DNA from: Pseudarthrobacter sulfonivorans
GTDB taxonomy: Bacteria > Actinomycetota > Actinomycetes > Actinomycetales > Micrococcaceae
NCBI RefSeq assembly: GCF_014712225.1
Contig: NZ_JACXBW010000013.1
Span: 87,989-151,988 of the forward strand
Reading direction: 5' to 3'
DNA length: 64,000 nucleotides
Shown in pieces: positions 1 to 7,816 of the stretch. Position 1 is the first letter of the stretch; each line of letters opens with the position of its first letter. Both the position numbers and the translations under genes were made by a program. Under the pieces are notes generated by a model. The model ran no database searches, was not told the origin of the DNA, and worked only from the letters and a program-made list of their open reading frames with translations.

Positions 1-36
1 TGGGAAGCTAGCGCTCTACCATTGAGCTACAGCCGC
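1..36 (-). tRNA. tRNA-Gly (anticodon CCC), 5' part, cut by the window edge
   Basis: Read on the minus strand from position 36, the sequence opens with acceptor strand GCGGCTG, a D-arm (GCTC...GAGC) and the anticodon stem and first loop bases CTAGC-TTCCCA. This places CCC at the anticodon, which decodes GGG glycine. The 3' half (rest of the anticodon arm, T-arm, acceptor) lies beyond position 1. Identity rests on the arms that can be seen; the anticodon follows from the loop position after a 5-base stem. Confidence 0.88.
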
Positions 37-290
37 GTGGCCCCCAGGTGCGCGGGGCAGAACTTAGCTTAGCGCAGATGCGTCCCCGCGCCGGCAACGG
101 TGCCCACGGTGCGGACCGTGTCTGGCTTAAATCCTTCCGTGCGGCGTCATCCAGTAACTCTTCAATAACGTCCCTGCATGTGGCTAGGTATGGGACAAAA
201 CCAGTGGCTACTGTGAACCCGTTAGCTGCAGTGTCATGGGGGTGGGGCGGGCTATCACCGCTCGCCAGCCGCTACCGAAGGATTCTCCCC

Positions 291-734
291 ATGGCATTTG
301 CAGAACACGAGGTACTCATTCCGCGTGACGCCATGGATGTCTACACTTTCCTGATCGACGGCCTGAACCTGCCGCAATGGCGCACCGGCATCCGCAGCAT
401 CAGCCTGGCTTCCGGCGCCGCCCGGACCAAGGGCGCGGTGTACCGGCAGACGGTGCTGGGCCGCTCCGGCTGGCCGGTTCCAGCCGACTTCGAGATAACT
501 GAAGCCAGGCCCGGCGCCGAAGTCCGTTACCAGGTCATTTCCGGCCAGACCCGGCCCTCCGGCGGGTATTACCTCAGTACCGAACCCGCCGGAACCCGCG
601 TCCGGTTTGCCCTCGAATATCAGCCCAAGGGCCTCCTCGGCCTGATGAACACCGGAATCCAGCGCGCCATGAAGGCTGAAGTGGCCCAGCTGGAGCGCCT
701 CAAGGACGTGCTGGCGATCGCCTCGGCCGCCTAG
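291..734 (+). CDS. SRPBCC family protein (polyketide cyclase/START-like)
   Basis: A 147-residue protein of the SRPBCC (Bet v 1/START-like) type: an N-terminal strand (AEHEVLIPRDAMDVYTFL), the 'LNLPQWRTGI' segment usual after the first helix, a run of beta strands, and a C-terminal amphipathic helix with a KAEVAQLERLKDVL pattern. These folds bind small hydrophobic ligands; no substrate can be named from sequence. The frame stays open upstream to 48, but the ATG at 291 follows a purine-rich GAAGGA and gives the domain its normal N-terminus. It is flanked by the tRNA and a convergent secreted protein and looks monocistronic. Confidence 0.8.
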   Translation: MAFAEHEVLIPRDAMDVYTFLIDGLNLPQWRTGIRSISLASGAARTKGAVYRQTVLGRSGWPVPADFEITEARPGAEVRYQVISGQTRPSGGYYLSTEPAGTRVRFALEYQPKGLLGLMNTGIQRAMKAEVAQLERLKDVLAIASAA

Positions 735-812
735 CTTCCGCTACGCGGGCACCCTGCACGGACACGCTGCGCGGTCCCCGCCCCGGGGTTCCCCGGCGAA
801 AATCCAGTCCCG

Positions 813-2528
813 CTACTGGGCCAGCCGCTGGCCCGCCCAGCTTCCCGTAATGTTCGACGGCGCCGCAAGGGTTCCGCCGGTCAGGTCCCAGTACTGCACC
901 ACATCTTTGGCCCGGCGCAGTGCCACCCCGGTCGAGTTCAGGCCCGTGACATCGCGCAGCGGCCGGATGCCTGTCACGTCCGTCCAACCGGTGGCCACAG
1001 TGGCCGGCACTTCGGCGCGCGGCGCCGGAGTGCCGGCTCCGCGGTAAAGCTGCACAGCGCCGTCGGACTTTCGCGCCAGAAGGTCCTGGAAGCCGTCAGC
1101 GTCATAATCCACCATGCTCAGGCGGGTGGCTGAGACTGCGCTGGCCATGAGGGTGCGCGAGGACATGTCGGCCAAACCGACGTTCGGGTAGAGCCAAAGA
1201 TTGGCTGAGGTGTCCAGCGCCACGAGCTGGGGCAGCCGGTTGTTGGCGCACCAGCCGCCGACGGCGAGTGTCAGCGTCTCCCAGCCGCTGCTCCCCAGCG
1301 TGACCGGCGCCTGGAACCCTCCGGTGGCGATTCCCCTGTGAAGGGTCAGGCTGCCGTTGGTCCACTGGGTCAGCAGGTCGTAGACGCCGTCGCGGTCCCA
1401 GTCCGGGGTGAACACTTCCTTCGCCCCGGCGAACCCGGAACCGATCACCTTGGCTGCCCCGTAAGCCCGGTTCCCGGCGGCAGGGCGGTTGAGGAGCTGG
1501 CCTGACGAGTTGACGGACACGAGATCGGCAGGGCTGTTGATGGCCGCACCGCTTAGGTCCAGGGTGGGCGGCATGTGTTTGACGGCGGGATCGCACACGC
1601 TGGGCGTAGCAGGCGGGAAGGCGGTGCCGCCACTGGGGCTGCCGCCTGGCGAGGAGAGAGTGCCGGCCGGGAGGGTGGCGTAGCCGAAGAAGTTCACTAC
1701 GCCCCAGATGGAGTACAGGCTGTTCGTGTAGGAGATTCCGGCGCCCATGACGTTGAAGCGCGGGTCAAGCAACATGGCATTGTGGCCGGGAGAGCCCTTC
1801 CACCATTCCACCAGCTGCGCGGCGTCGCGGTCGGTCCGGATGGCGATGACCTCGCCGGCGCTGCCCGGGCTCATGGCGCGGGGATCCGTCCAGAAACTGG
1901 CACGGTGTTCAATGACCTCGCGGCTGGCGATGCTGTTTGACCACTCCTGTGCGAGGCCGGCCACCGTGGGATGGTATTTGACCGTGGCCAGGCCCTTCGC
2001 CACCCGGTACTCGTTGATCTTGTTGAAAACAGTCAGGATGGCTGCCGCGTTGTTGTCCGGGACCAGTGCCTCGGTGGCAAGGGACCCGGGGGCGAGGGAC
2101 TCCGTTGCGAAGGTCTGCGGGACCGTCCCCTTGTTCTGCGCCAGTTCCTCCTCGGGGGCCCACAGGGGCGGCACGGAAGGCACTTCGGATGCGGGCGGTC
2201 CGGAGGTGGCGGCCGGTGCAGCCTCCGCTGCCGGCGGCGGCACCGCTGCTGCTGGTGCCGGGGTTTGTCCGCCGGCGGGCGAGGCCGGCGTGGTCACCGG
2301 TTCCACGGCGGGGGCCAGTAGCGACCCACTGCCGGTATCCGCACCGCGTGCGCCGTCGTCGTCCGCCGTGCCCGCGGGACCCAGCGTGACCGCCCGCGGC
2401 CCGAAGGCACCAGCTGCCTCGGCCGACGGCTGGTCCGCCGGCGGGACGGAATGCAGGCCGGCGGCCGGAGAGACCAGGGCGAGGGCACACAAAATAGCCA
2501 CAACGGCAGGCGCCGCAAAGTTTTTCAA
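813..2528 (-). CDS. Secreted CAP-domain protein with C-terminal FG-GAP/VCBS-like repeats
   Basis: A 571-residue exported protein. Residues 1-24 form a signal peptide (hydrophobic core VVAILCALALVS, then PAAG). Residues 25-160 are a Pro/Ala-rich linker. Residues about 163-285 are a CAP/SCP domain with the INEYR start, the GEVIA box and the SPGHNAMLLDPRF motif carrying the conserved His and Asn. Residues about 333-571 are FG-GAP-like beta-propeller repeats with Asp-rich turns (DWDRDGVYDLL, DYDADGFQDLL) typical of Ca2+ loops. Bacterial CAP proteins are extracellular and mostly uncharacterised. The start is a TTG (2526-2528) with GGGG about seven bases upstream; no better start precedes the signal peptide. 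Confidence 0.85.
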   Translation of the reverse strand: MKNFAAPAVVAILCALALVSPAAGLHSVPPADQPSAEAAGAFGPRAVTLGPAGTADDDGARGADTGSGSLLAPAVEPVTTPASPAGGQTPAPAAAVPPPAAEAAPAATSGPPASEVPSVPPLWAPEEELAQNKGTVPQTFATESLAPGSLATEALVPDNNAAAILTVFNKINEYRVAKGLATVKYHPTVAGLAQEWSNSIASREVIEHRASFWTDPRAMSPGSAGEVIAIRTDRDAAQLVEWWKGSPGHNAMLLDPRFNVMGAGISYTNSLYSIWGVVNFFGYATLPAGTLSSPGGSPSGGTAFPPATPSVCDPAVKHMPPTLDLSGAAINSPADLVSVNSSGQLLNRPAAGNRAYGAAKVIGSGFAGAKEVFTPDWDRDGVYDLLTQWTNGSLTLHRGIATGGFQAPVTLGSSGWETLTLAVGGWCANNRLPQLVALDTSANLWLYPNVGLADMSSRTLMASAVSATRLSMVDYDADGFQDLLARKSDGAVQLYRGAGTPAPRAEVPATVATGWTDVTGIRPLRDVTGLNSTGVALRRAKDVVQYWDLTGGTLAAPSNITGSWAGQRLAQ

Positions 2529-2669
2529 ACCAACCCCAGATCAGTTCAGTTCAGTTGTACCAGCCGGGAGACCTCCGGTGGCTGACATCCTGAGGCAACA
2601 TTAGCCCCACTAGGCAACAGCAACAACGAAAAATGGGCGCTGTGGTCAACGCATAGTAATTTGGGAGGC

Positions 2670-3245
2670 GTGCTGATCTCTGACCGCGACATTCGCGCTG
2701 AACTGGACTCCCAACGGATCGTCCTCGAACCCTACGATCCCGCAATGGTCCAGCCATCCTCGGTGGACGTGCGGATCGACCGGTTTTTCCGTCTTTTCGA
2801 CAACCACAAGTACGCCCATATCGACCCTGCGGAGGACCAGCCCGAGCTGACCCGGCTGGTCGAGGTGGACCGCGGCGAGTCCTTCATCCTGCACCCCGGC
2901 GAGTTCGTGCTCGGCTCCACCTACGAGACCGTCACACTGCCGGACGACATCGCAGCCCGGCTGGAAGGCAAGTCCTCCCTGGGCCGGCTGGGCCTGCTGA
3001 CGCACTCAACGGCCGGGTTCATCGATCCGGGATTTTCCGGGCACGTCACGCTGGAGCTGTCCAACATGGCCACCCTGCCCATCAAGCTCTGGCCGGGCAT
3101 GAAGATCGGCCAGCTGTGCTTCTTCCGGCTGTCGTCGGCCGCCGAGCACCCTTACGGCTCGGGCGAGTACGGCAACCGCTACCAGGGCCAGCGCGGTCCG
3201 ACCGCCAGCCGCAGCCACCTGAACTTCCACCGCACCGAGATTTAG
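2670..3245 (+). CDS. dcd: dCTP deaminase, dUMP-forming (Dcd, bifunctional type)
   Basis: Deaminates dCTP and, in the actinobacterial/M. tuberculosis class, also hydrolyses the product to dUMP, feeding thymidylate synthesis. The 191-residue protein has the trimeric dUTPase/DCD fold. The GKSSLGRLGLLTHSTAG segment and IDPGFSGHVTLELSN, which contains the catalytic Glu, match the bifunctional class; the C-terminal YGNRYQGQRGPTASR lid is also present. The start is ambiguous: a TTG at 2661 is in frame, but GTG at 2670 gives the family-typical MLISDRDIR N-terminus even though GGGAGG (2663-2668) lies only one base before it. The gene stands alone, divergent from the CAP protein. Confidence 0.92.
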   Translation: MLISDRDIRAELDSQRIVLEPYDPAMVQPSSVDVRIDRFFRLFDNHKYAHIDPAEDQPELTRLVEVDRGESFILHPGEFVLGSTYETVTLPDDIAARLEGKSSLGRLGLLTHSTAGFIDPGFSGHVTLELSNMATLPIKLWPGMKIGQLCFFRLSSAAEHPYGSGEYGNRYQGQRGPTASRSHLNFHRTEI

Positions 3246-3273
3246 GCGGGTCTCGCCGGGGTCATCGCAGGGC

Positions 3274-3311
3274 GACCTCTCGGCGCTAACGTCCCTCTTT
3301 AGCGCCGAGAG
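3274..3311. repeat. 13-bp perfect inverted repeat, left copy of a repeat pair bracketing the DUF559 gene
   Basis: CTCTCGGCGCTAA (3277-3289) and its exact reverse complement (3299-3311) are separated by 9 bases. The 16-mer GACCTCTCGGCGCTAA (3274-3289) recurs identically at 4343-4358, right at the stop codon of the next gene. It can serve as the dcd terminator (29 bases past its stop), but it has no T-run and its repetition suggests an extragenic palindrome family. Confidence 0.75.
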
Positions 3312-3356
3312 CTGACCACTCGATTCGGCGGCGAGGCCCGCACTGCTCCTGCACAC

Positions 3357-3365
3357 TGTGGATAA
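3357..3365 (-). promoter_or_regulatory. Perfect DnaA-box 9-mer upstream of the nuclease-like gene
   Basis: TGTGGATAA on the plus strand is the reverse complement of the DnaA-box consensus TTATCCACA. It lies 37 bases before the start of the DUF559 gene. A single box can occur by chance, so a functional role is only a possibility. Confidence 0.35.
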
Positions 3366-3402
3366 CCGCCTGGGACCGCCGCGGCTGTGCCAACAATAGG
3401 TC

Positions 3403-4344
3403 ATGCGCCAGTCTTCAGCCCTCCCTGACCACCTCGCGGGGCGCTCCTTCACTCTGGAACAACAGGTCCTGGCCGGCGTCCCGGCAGGGCGTGCGTGGCG
3501 TCGCGATCTGCATGTTGCCAGCCGGGGAGTGCGGGTTCCGTGGGGCGAAGAGCAGCCGCTGCTCCACACCTGCACCCTCTTGCCCGAGCTGACGCCGGGC
3601 GCGGTCTGCTGCCTCGCGACGGCCGCGATGCTGTGGGGCTGCCCGTTGCCGCTGGCACTTCAGAACGATCTGAAAATCCACCTGGCGAAGGCGGGTGGCG
3701 GTACCCGACCGGTGCGCAAGGGGGTGGCCGGTCACAGGCTGTCCCTCCGCCCCCAGGATGTGGCAATGCTCGACGCCGTACCGGTCACCTCGCCTGCGCG
3801 GACGTGGCTGGACCTGGCCTCGGTCCTGAACCTTGAGGAGTTAGTGGCGGCAGGAGACTATTTCATCTGCAGCCAGGCCAGGAGCTTCGGGCCCCGGAGG
3901 GAAGCGTTCTGCTCGCTTGCCGACCTCCGGGAACAGGTTGAGGCTGCTCCCGGCGCCCGGGGGATCCGGAAGGCCAGGCACGCCTTGGAGCTGTGCCGGG
4001 TGGGTGCCGACTCCGCGCCCGAGACCCGCTTGCGGCTGGCCCTTGGGCGCATGGGCCTGCCCGAGCCAACCCTGAGTTACGTGGCGCTGGACCACACGGG
4101 AGGGGAGTTGGCCTGGCCGGATATGGCCTATCCGAAGTTTAAGGTGGCCGTCAACTACGACGGCCGCCACCACTTGGAGGCCCGTCAGCGCGAACGGGAC
4201 ATCCGCCGCGACGAATCCATCGCCGCCGTCGGCTGGCAGTCCGTGACGGTTACGGCCGGTCACGTGCGGACCTGGGGTTTCGATGGATGTGCCCACCGGG
4301 TGCTGGACGCCGTGGTCCGCGCTGGCTGGCGGATCGAGCGGTGA
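3403..4344 (+). CDS. AbiEi-like / DUF559 (Vsr-fold endonuclease-like) protein
   Basis: A 313-residue protein of a large, poorly characterised actinobacterial family. Residues about 10-190 resemble the AbiEi antitoxin-like region (helical N-terminus, then the 'VPVTSPARTWLDLASVL' segment). Residues about 203-305 look like the DUF559/Vsr restriction-endonuclease fold: SAPETRLRLAL with a candidate Glu at 207, PD at 239-240, a strand ending in NYDGRHH (251-257), then the RQRERDIRRDE helix and GW..VTV strand. That is a PD-(D/E)XK-like layout. A nuclease activity is inferred from fold only. There is no partner gene, and the gene is monocistronic. The stop TGA (4342-4344) overlaps the start of a repeat that also occurs upstream. 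Confidence 0.75.
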   Translation: MRQSSALPDHLAGRSFTLEQQVLAGVPAGRAWRRDLHVASRGVRVPWGEEQPLLHTCTLLPELTPGAVCCLATAAMLWGCPLPLALQNDLKIHLAKAGGGTRPVRKGVAGHRLSLRPQDVAMLDAVPVTSPARTWLDLASVLNLEELVAAGDYFICSQARSFGPRREAFCSLADLREQVEAAPGARGIRKARHALELCRVGADSAPETRLRLALGRMGLPEPTLSYVALDHTGGELAWPDMAYPKFKVAVNYDGRHHLEARQRERDIRRDESIAAVGWQSVTVTAGHVRTWGFDGCAHRVLDAVVRAGWRIER

Positions 4345-4376
4345 CCTCTCGGCGCTAAGGGGCCGTCTTAGCGGCG
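4343..4376. repeat. Right copy of the CTCTCGGCGCTAA palindrome
   Basis: GACCTCTCGGCGCTAA (4343-4358) is identical to 3274-3289. It is followed after a short loop by an imperfect inverted arm CTTAGCGGCGGGAAG (from 4367). The repeat begins inside the stop codon of the DUF559 gene. It could act as its terminator. Confidence 0.65.
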
Positions 4377-4452
4377 GGAAGTCGCCTCTCGACGAGGTTG
4401 GCGGGCGAGGGGCGAGAGGGTGGGTGCGGGCGGCGTGAGAATCCGTTCCAGC

Positions 4453-5634
4453 CTATGCGCGGGCAGGCTCTTGGGCCGGCGGGCGGAATGCCTTCACCAG
4501 GGGCTCCACGTAGCGGGCGGCCAGTGGTCCGATGATGGCCATCAGCAGGACGTAGGCCGTGGCAAGTGCTGCGAGCTCGCGGGGAACCACTCCGGAGGCC
4601 ACGGCCAGGCCGGCGATGACAATGGAGAACTCGCCGCGGGCTATCAGGGCGGCACCCGCACGGAACCGGCCGGCGCGGCCGATGCCTGCCCGCTTGGCTG
4701 CCCAGATCCCGGTGATCATCTTGGTGACGGCGGTGATGACGGCCAGGACCAGCGCCCAGCCGAGGACCGGGGGGATGGTCGAAGGATCCGTGTTGAGCCC
4801 GAACGCCACAAAGAAGATGGCGGCGAACAGGTCCCGCAATGGTTCAAGGATCCGGGTGGCGCTGTGGGCCGTGGCGCCGGAGATGGCGATGCCGAGCATA
4901 AACGCGCCCACCGCCGCGGAGACCTGCATCGCTGAGGCCACCCCGGCCACCAGCAGGGCGGCCCCGAGCAGGTTGAGCAGGAAGACCTCGGAGTTTTCGC
5001 TGTGCACCGCCTTGGACACGTGGTGGCCGTGCCGCAGGGCCACCATCAGGACGAAGGTGACCACTGCCAGGGAAATGCCAACAGTGGTCAGCCCGCCCAG
5101 GAAGCTCACGCCGGCCAGGGTGGCCGTGAGGATGGGCAGATAGACAGCCATGGCCAGGTCCTCGAACACGAGGATGGACAGCACCACAGGCGTTTCACGG
5201 TTGCCGAGCCGGCCGAGGTCGGTAATCACCTTCGCGGCGATGCCGGAGGAGGAGATATACGTGACGCCGCCCATCACCATTGCGCCCACCGTGCCCCAGC
5301 CCAGCAGGAACGCCAGCGCCGCTCCCGGGGCGAAATTCAGCACCAGGTCAAGAACGCCGGCCTGCCAGGACCTGCGCAGACCGGTAAAAAGCTCGGCAGC
5401 TGTATATTCCAATCCGAGCATAAGCAACAGCAGTATCACGCCGATTTCGCCGGACAAATGTGCGAATTCGTGCATGCCATCAAGCTTGACCACCCCGCCC
5501 GCACCGAAGGCGAGTCCTCCCACGAGGTAAAGGGGAATGGGTGACATTCCGATCCGTCCGGCCAGCCTGGCCAACAGGCCAAGGCAGAACACAACGGCCC
5601 CCAGTTCAATGAGGGTCAGGGCCAGCGGGTCCAT
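4453..5634 (-). CDS. Cation:proton antiporter, CPA2 family (KhtU-like K+/H+ antiporter)
   Basis: A 393-residue integral membrane protein with about 11-12 hydrophobic segments and the CPA2 (KefB/KhtU) sequence style: IGMSPIPLYLVGGLAFG near the N-terminus, GVILLLLMLGLEY, the GAMVMGGVTYISSSGIAAKVI unwound-helix region, and FFVAFGLNTDPS near the C-terminus. It lacks the C-terminal RCK domain of KefB. That role is taken by the separate TrkA-C gene immediately upstream in the same operon (5-base gap), the KhtT/KhtU arrangement of Bacillus. Likely K+ (or other monovalent cation) efflux coupled to H+ entry at the plasma membrane. Confidence 0.85.
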   Translation of the reverse strand: MDPLALTLIELGAVVFCLGLLARLAGRIGMSPIPLYLVGGLAFGAGGVVKLDGMHEFAHLSGEIGVILLLLMLGLEYTAAELFTGLRRSWQAGVLDLVLNFAPGAALAFLLGWGTVGAMVMGGVTYISSSGIAAKVITDLGRLGNRETPVVLSILVFEDLAMAVYLPILTATLAGVSFLGGLTTVGISLAVVTFVLMVALRHGHHVSKAVHSENSEVFLLNLLGAALLVAGVASAMQVSAAVGAFMLGIAISGATAHSATRILEPLRDLFAAIFFVAFGLNTDPSTIPPVLGWALVLAVITAVTKMITGIWAAKRAGIGRAGRFRAGAALIARGEFSIVIAGLAVASGVVPRELAALATAYVLLMAIIGPLAARYVEPLVKAFRPPAQEPARA

Positions 5635-5639
5635 AACGC

Positions 5640-6122
5640 TTAGCCGTTGCGGAGGATATCGGCCGCCGAGTCGAGGCCTTCTTGCGTTCCTACTGCCACC
5701 AGCAAATCACCGGAATGAAGCACGACGTCGGGTCCAGGCGACGGGAGCACCTCGCCTTCGCGCATGATCGCCACAATCGAGACGCCGCAGCGGGTGCGGA
5801 TGCACGCTTTGCCCATGGGCTGGTTCTGGAACGGGGAATCCGGGGCAATGGAAAACTGCCGGGTCACAATCCCGGGTACGTCCCGGTGTTCCTCGGTCAG
5901 TTTCATGGCCAGGTGCTGCCCGCCCAGGAGGTTGCCCAGGGTGGCCGCCTCATCCCCGGTCAGGGGAATGGAGGCCTGGCAGGTGTCAGGATCGTCCCAG
6001 GTGGAAACGATGAGTTCCGTCTGGCCTTCCCGCAGCTCCACGACGCCGATGCGGCGGCCGGAAGCCGTCATGAAATCCTTCCGCCGGCCCAGGCCGGGGA
6101 GGTCCGTTTCGTCCACGTTCAT
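5640..6122 (-). CDS. Cation:proton antiporter regulatory subunit (TrkA-C/RCK_C domain, KhtT-like)
   Basis: A 160-residue soluble protein. Residues about 1-70 form the KhtT-type N-terminal domain (DLPGLGRRKDF, then RRIGVVELREGQTELIVS). Residues about 75-158 are an RCK_C/TrkA-C domain (GKACIRTRCGVSIVAIMREGEVLPSPGPDVVLHSGDLLVAVG). Such subunits bind a small ligand (c-di-AMP in B. subtilis KhtT) and gate the partner antiporter. It is the first gene of a two-gene operon; the antiporter start lies five bases past its stop. The start ATG at 6122 is preceded by GGAAG. Ligand identity is not visible from sequence. Confidence 0.85.
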   Translation of the reverse strand: MNVDETDLPGLGRRKDFMTASGRRIGVVELREGQTELIVSTWDDPDTCQASIPLTGDEAATLGNLLGGQHLAMKLTEEHRDVPGIVTRQFSIAPDSPFQNQPMGKACIRTRCGVSIVAIMREGEVLPSPGPDVVLHSGDLLVAVGTQEGLDSAADILRNG

Positions 6123-6220
6123 ACTTCCAGCGTAGTCTCCGCAGGCCGGTTTCGGTTGTCGGTACGCCGCTCAAGAAAGCACGTCGGCAAACCGGCGCGA
6201 TGCCGTGGCCTGTCCTCACC

Positions 6221-7624
6221 CTATGAGGCGGGGACCAGTGCGATTGATGCCTTGTTCGGCGGCTTCACCGGGAGCAGCACCAGCAGGCCGGCGACCAGAA
6301 CCACCATGATGCCCAGGATTCCCCAGCGCTGGGCCTCGCCGGGAGCGACCAGGGGAGTGGCCAGCGTGATGCACAGGGTGAACAGTGCCGGGGCCAGGAA
6401 GCTGACGGCCCGGCCGGTGGTGGCGTAGAGGCCGAACAGTTCGCCGGTCTCGCCGCTGGGTGCAAGGCGCGCCAGATAGGCCCTGGAGGAAGACTGCGCC
6501 GGGCCCACGAACAGGCAGAGGAACAGCCCAAAAACCCAGAAGGTGGTGGCGCCGGCCCAGGCCGTACCGAAGAAGACGTAGCTGCCGTTGCCGAGGACGA
6601 GGATCATGCTGCCGGCGATCAGCAGGCCCACGAGCGAGCCCATGATGACCGCCTTGGGCCCCACCCGGTCGTCGAGGAAGCCCCCGATCACGGCACCCAC
6701 GGCCGCCACCACGTTGCCGAAGATGGCGAAGAAGATGACCTGGGGCAGCTCGAAACCGAAGGTGCCGGCCGCAATGATCCCGCCGAAGGTGAAGACTGCC
6801 GCGAGCCCGTCGCGGAAGACCGCGCTGGCGAGGAGGAAGTAAATCGTGTGGGGGCTCGTGGCGTAGATCGCCTTGATCCGGCGCACCAGCAGGCCGTAGG
6901 AGGCCAGGAAGCCCAGCTGTTTTGCCCGCGCCGGCGGCGCAAGCTCCGGGACTGTGAACAGGACCGGGAGGGCGAAGATGAAGAACCACAGCGCTGAGAA
7001 CACGGCCACGAGCCGGATGTTGAGGCTGCCTTCCGTGGACGCACCGAACCAGTCGAAGCTTGGCTGCACAAAGAGTTGCAGCACCACCAGCAGGGCCGCA
7101 ATGCCGCCGAGGTAGCCCATTCCCCAGCCGAATCCGCTGACCTTGCCGATGTTTGCGGGGGTGGATACCTGGGTGAGCATGGCGTTGTAATTGACGCCGG
7201 CGAACTCAAAAAACACATTCCCCAACGCAATCAGGGAGACGCCCAGCAGCAAAAACTCCGGGCGGGGGAAAACAAAGAAACACATCCCCGTCAGGATGGC
7301 GACGGCGGCCGTGTTGACTCCCAGCCACAGCTTGCGCCGGCCTCCGTTGTCCGAGCGCTGCCCCGTCACCGGAGCGAGCAGGGCGATGGCGAGGCCTGCA
7401 ATGGCCAGCGCACCGCCAAGGACCGCTGAAGCCTGGTCCTTGTCCCCGAAAGCGCTGGAGGTGAGGTAGACGGTGAAGACAAACGTGGTCATCACCGCGT
7501 TGAACGCCGCCGAGCCCCAGTCCCAGGCAGCCCAGGCGAGCACGCGGCCCTTGCCGGTGGCCTGGGTTCCGGATTCGAGTTCCGATGGCGGCTGTGTGGC
7601 CTCAGGAGCGCTGGCAGTGTCCAT
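6221..7624 (-). CDS. MFS transporter, UMF1/Atg22-like
   Basis: A 467-residue permease with about 12 predicted membrane segments. The N-terminal WAAWDWGSAAFNAVMTTFVF signature, the loop GQRSDNGGRRK and the central NVFFEFAGVNYNAML are characteristic of the UMF1/vacuole effluxer Atg22-like branch of the MFS. In fungi this family exports amino acids; the bacterial substrate is unknown. The frame opens at a GTG (7678), but the ATG at 7624 gives the usual N-terminal tail. It is probably its own transcription unit: the next gene in the same direction begins about 100 bases downstream. Confidence 0.82.
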   Translation of the reverse strand: MDTASAPEATQPPSELESGTQATGKGRVLAWAAWDWGSAAFNAVMTTFVFTVYLTSSAFGDKDQASAVLGGALAIAGLAIALLAPVTGQRSDNGGRRKLWLGVNTAAVAILTGMCFFVFPRPEFLLLGVSLIALGNVFFEFAGVNYNAMLTQVSTPANIGKVSGFGWGMGYLGGIAALLVVLQLFVQPSFDWFGASTEGSLNIRLVAVFSALWFFIFALPVLFTVPELAPPARAKQLGFLASYGLLVRRIKAIYATSPHTIYFLLASAVFRDGLAAVFTFGGIIAAGTFGFELPQVIFFAIFGNVVAAVGAVIGGFLDDRVGPKAVIMGSLVGLLIAGSMILVLGNGSYVFFGTAWAGATTFWVFGLFLCLFVGPAQSSSRAYLARLAPSGETGELFGLYATTGRAVSFLAPALFTLCITLATPLVAPGEAQRWGILGIMVVLVAGLLVLLPVKPPNKASIALVPAS

Positions 7625-7760
7625 AGGCTGAATCGTATCCGCCCGTGGCGAACAGGGCGGGCATAATACGCCTGACACCCGGCAAAATCGAGCGGCCGGA
7701 GGCCTTTGCGGGGAAAACGGCCGGAACGGCTTGATAAACTGTGGCCACCGAACCTAACGA

Positions 7761-7788
7761 TTGACCGCCTGCCCTAACTTTTTGTAAA
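7761..7788 (+). promoter_or_regulatory. Predicted sigma-A-type promoter of the mrp operon
   Basis: TTGACC (7761-7766), a 16-base spacer and TGTAAA (7783-7788) lie about 30 bases ahead of the mrpA GTG. This is a fair match to the housekeeping -35/-10 pair. No operator was recognised. Confidence 0.5.
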
Positions 7789-7816
7789 ACGAATCCCTGA
7801 CGTTGCGGAGATAACA

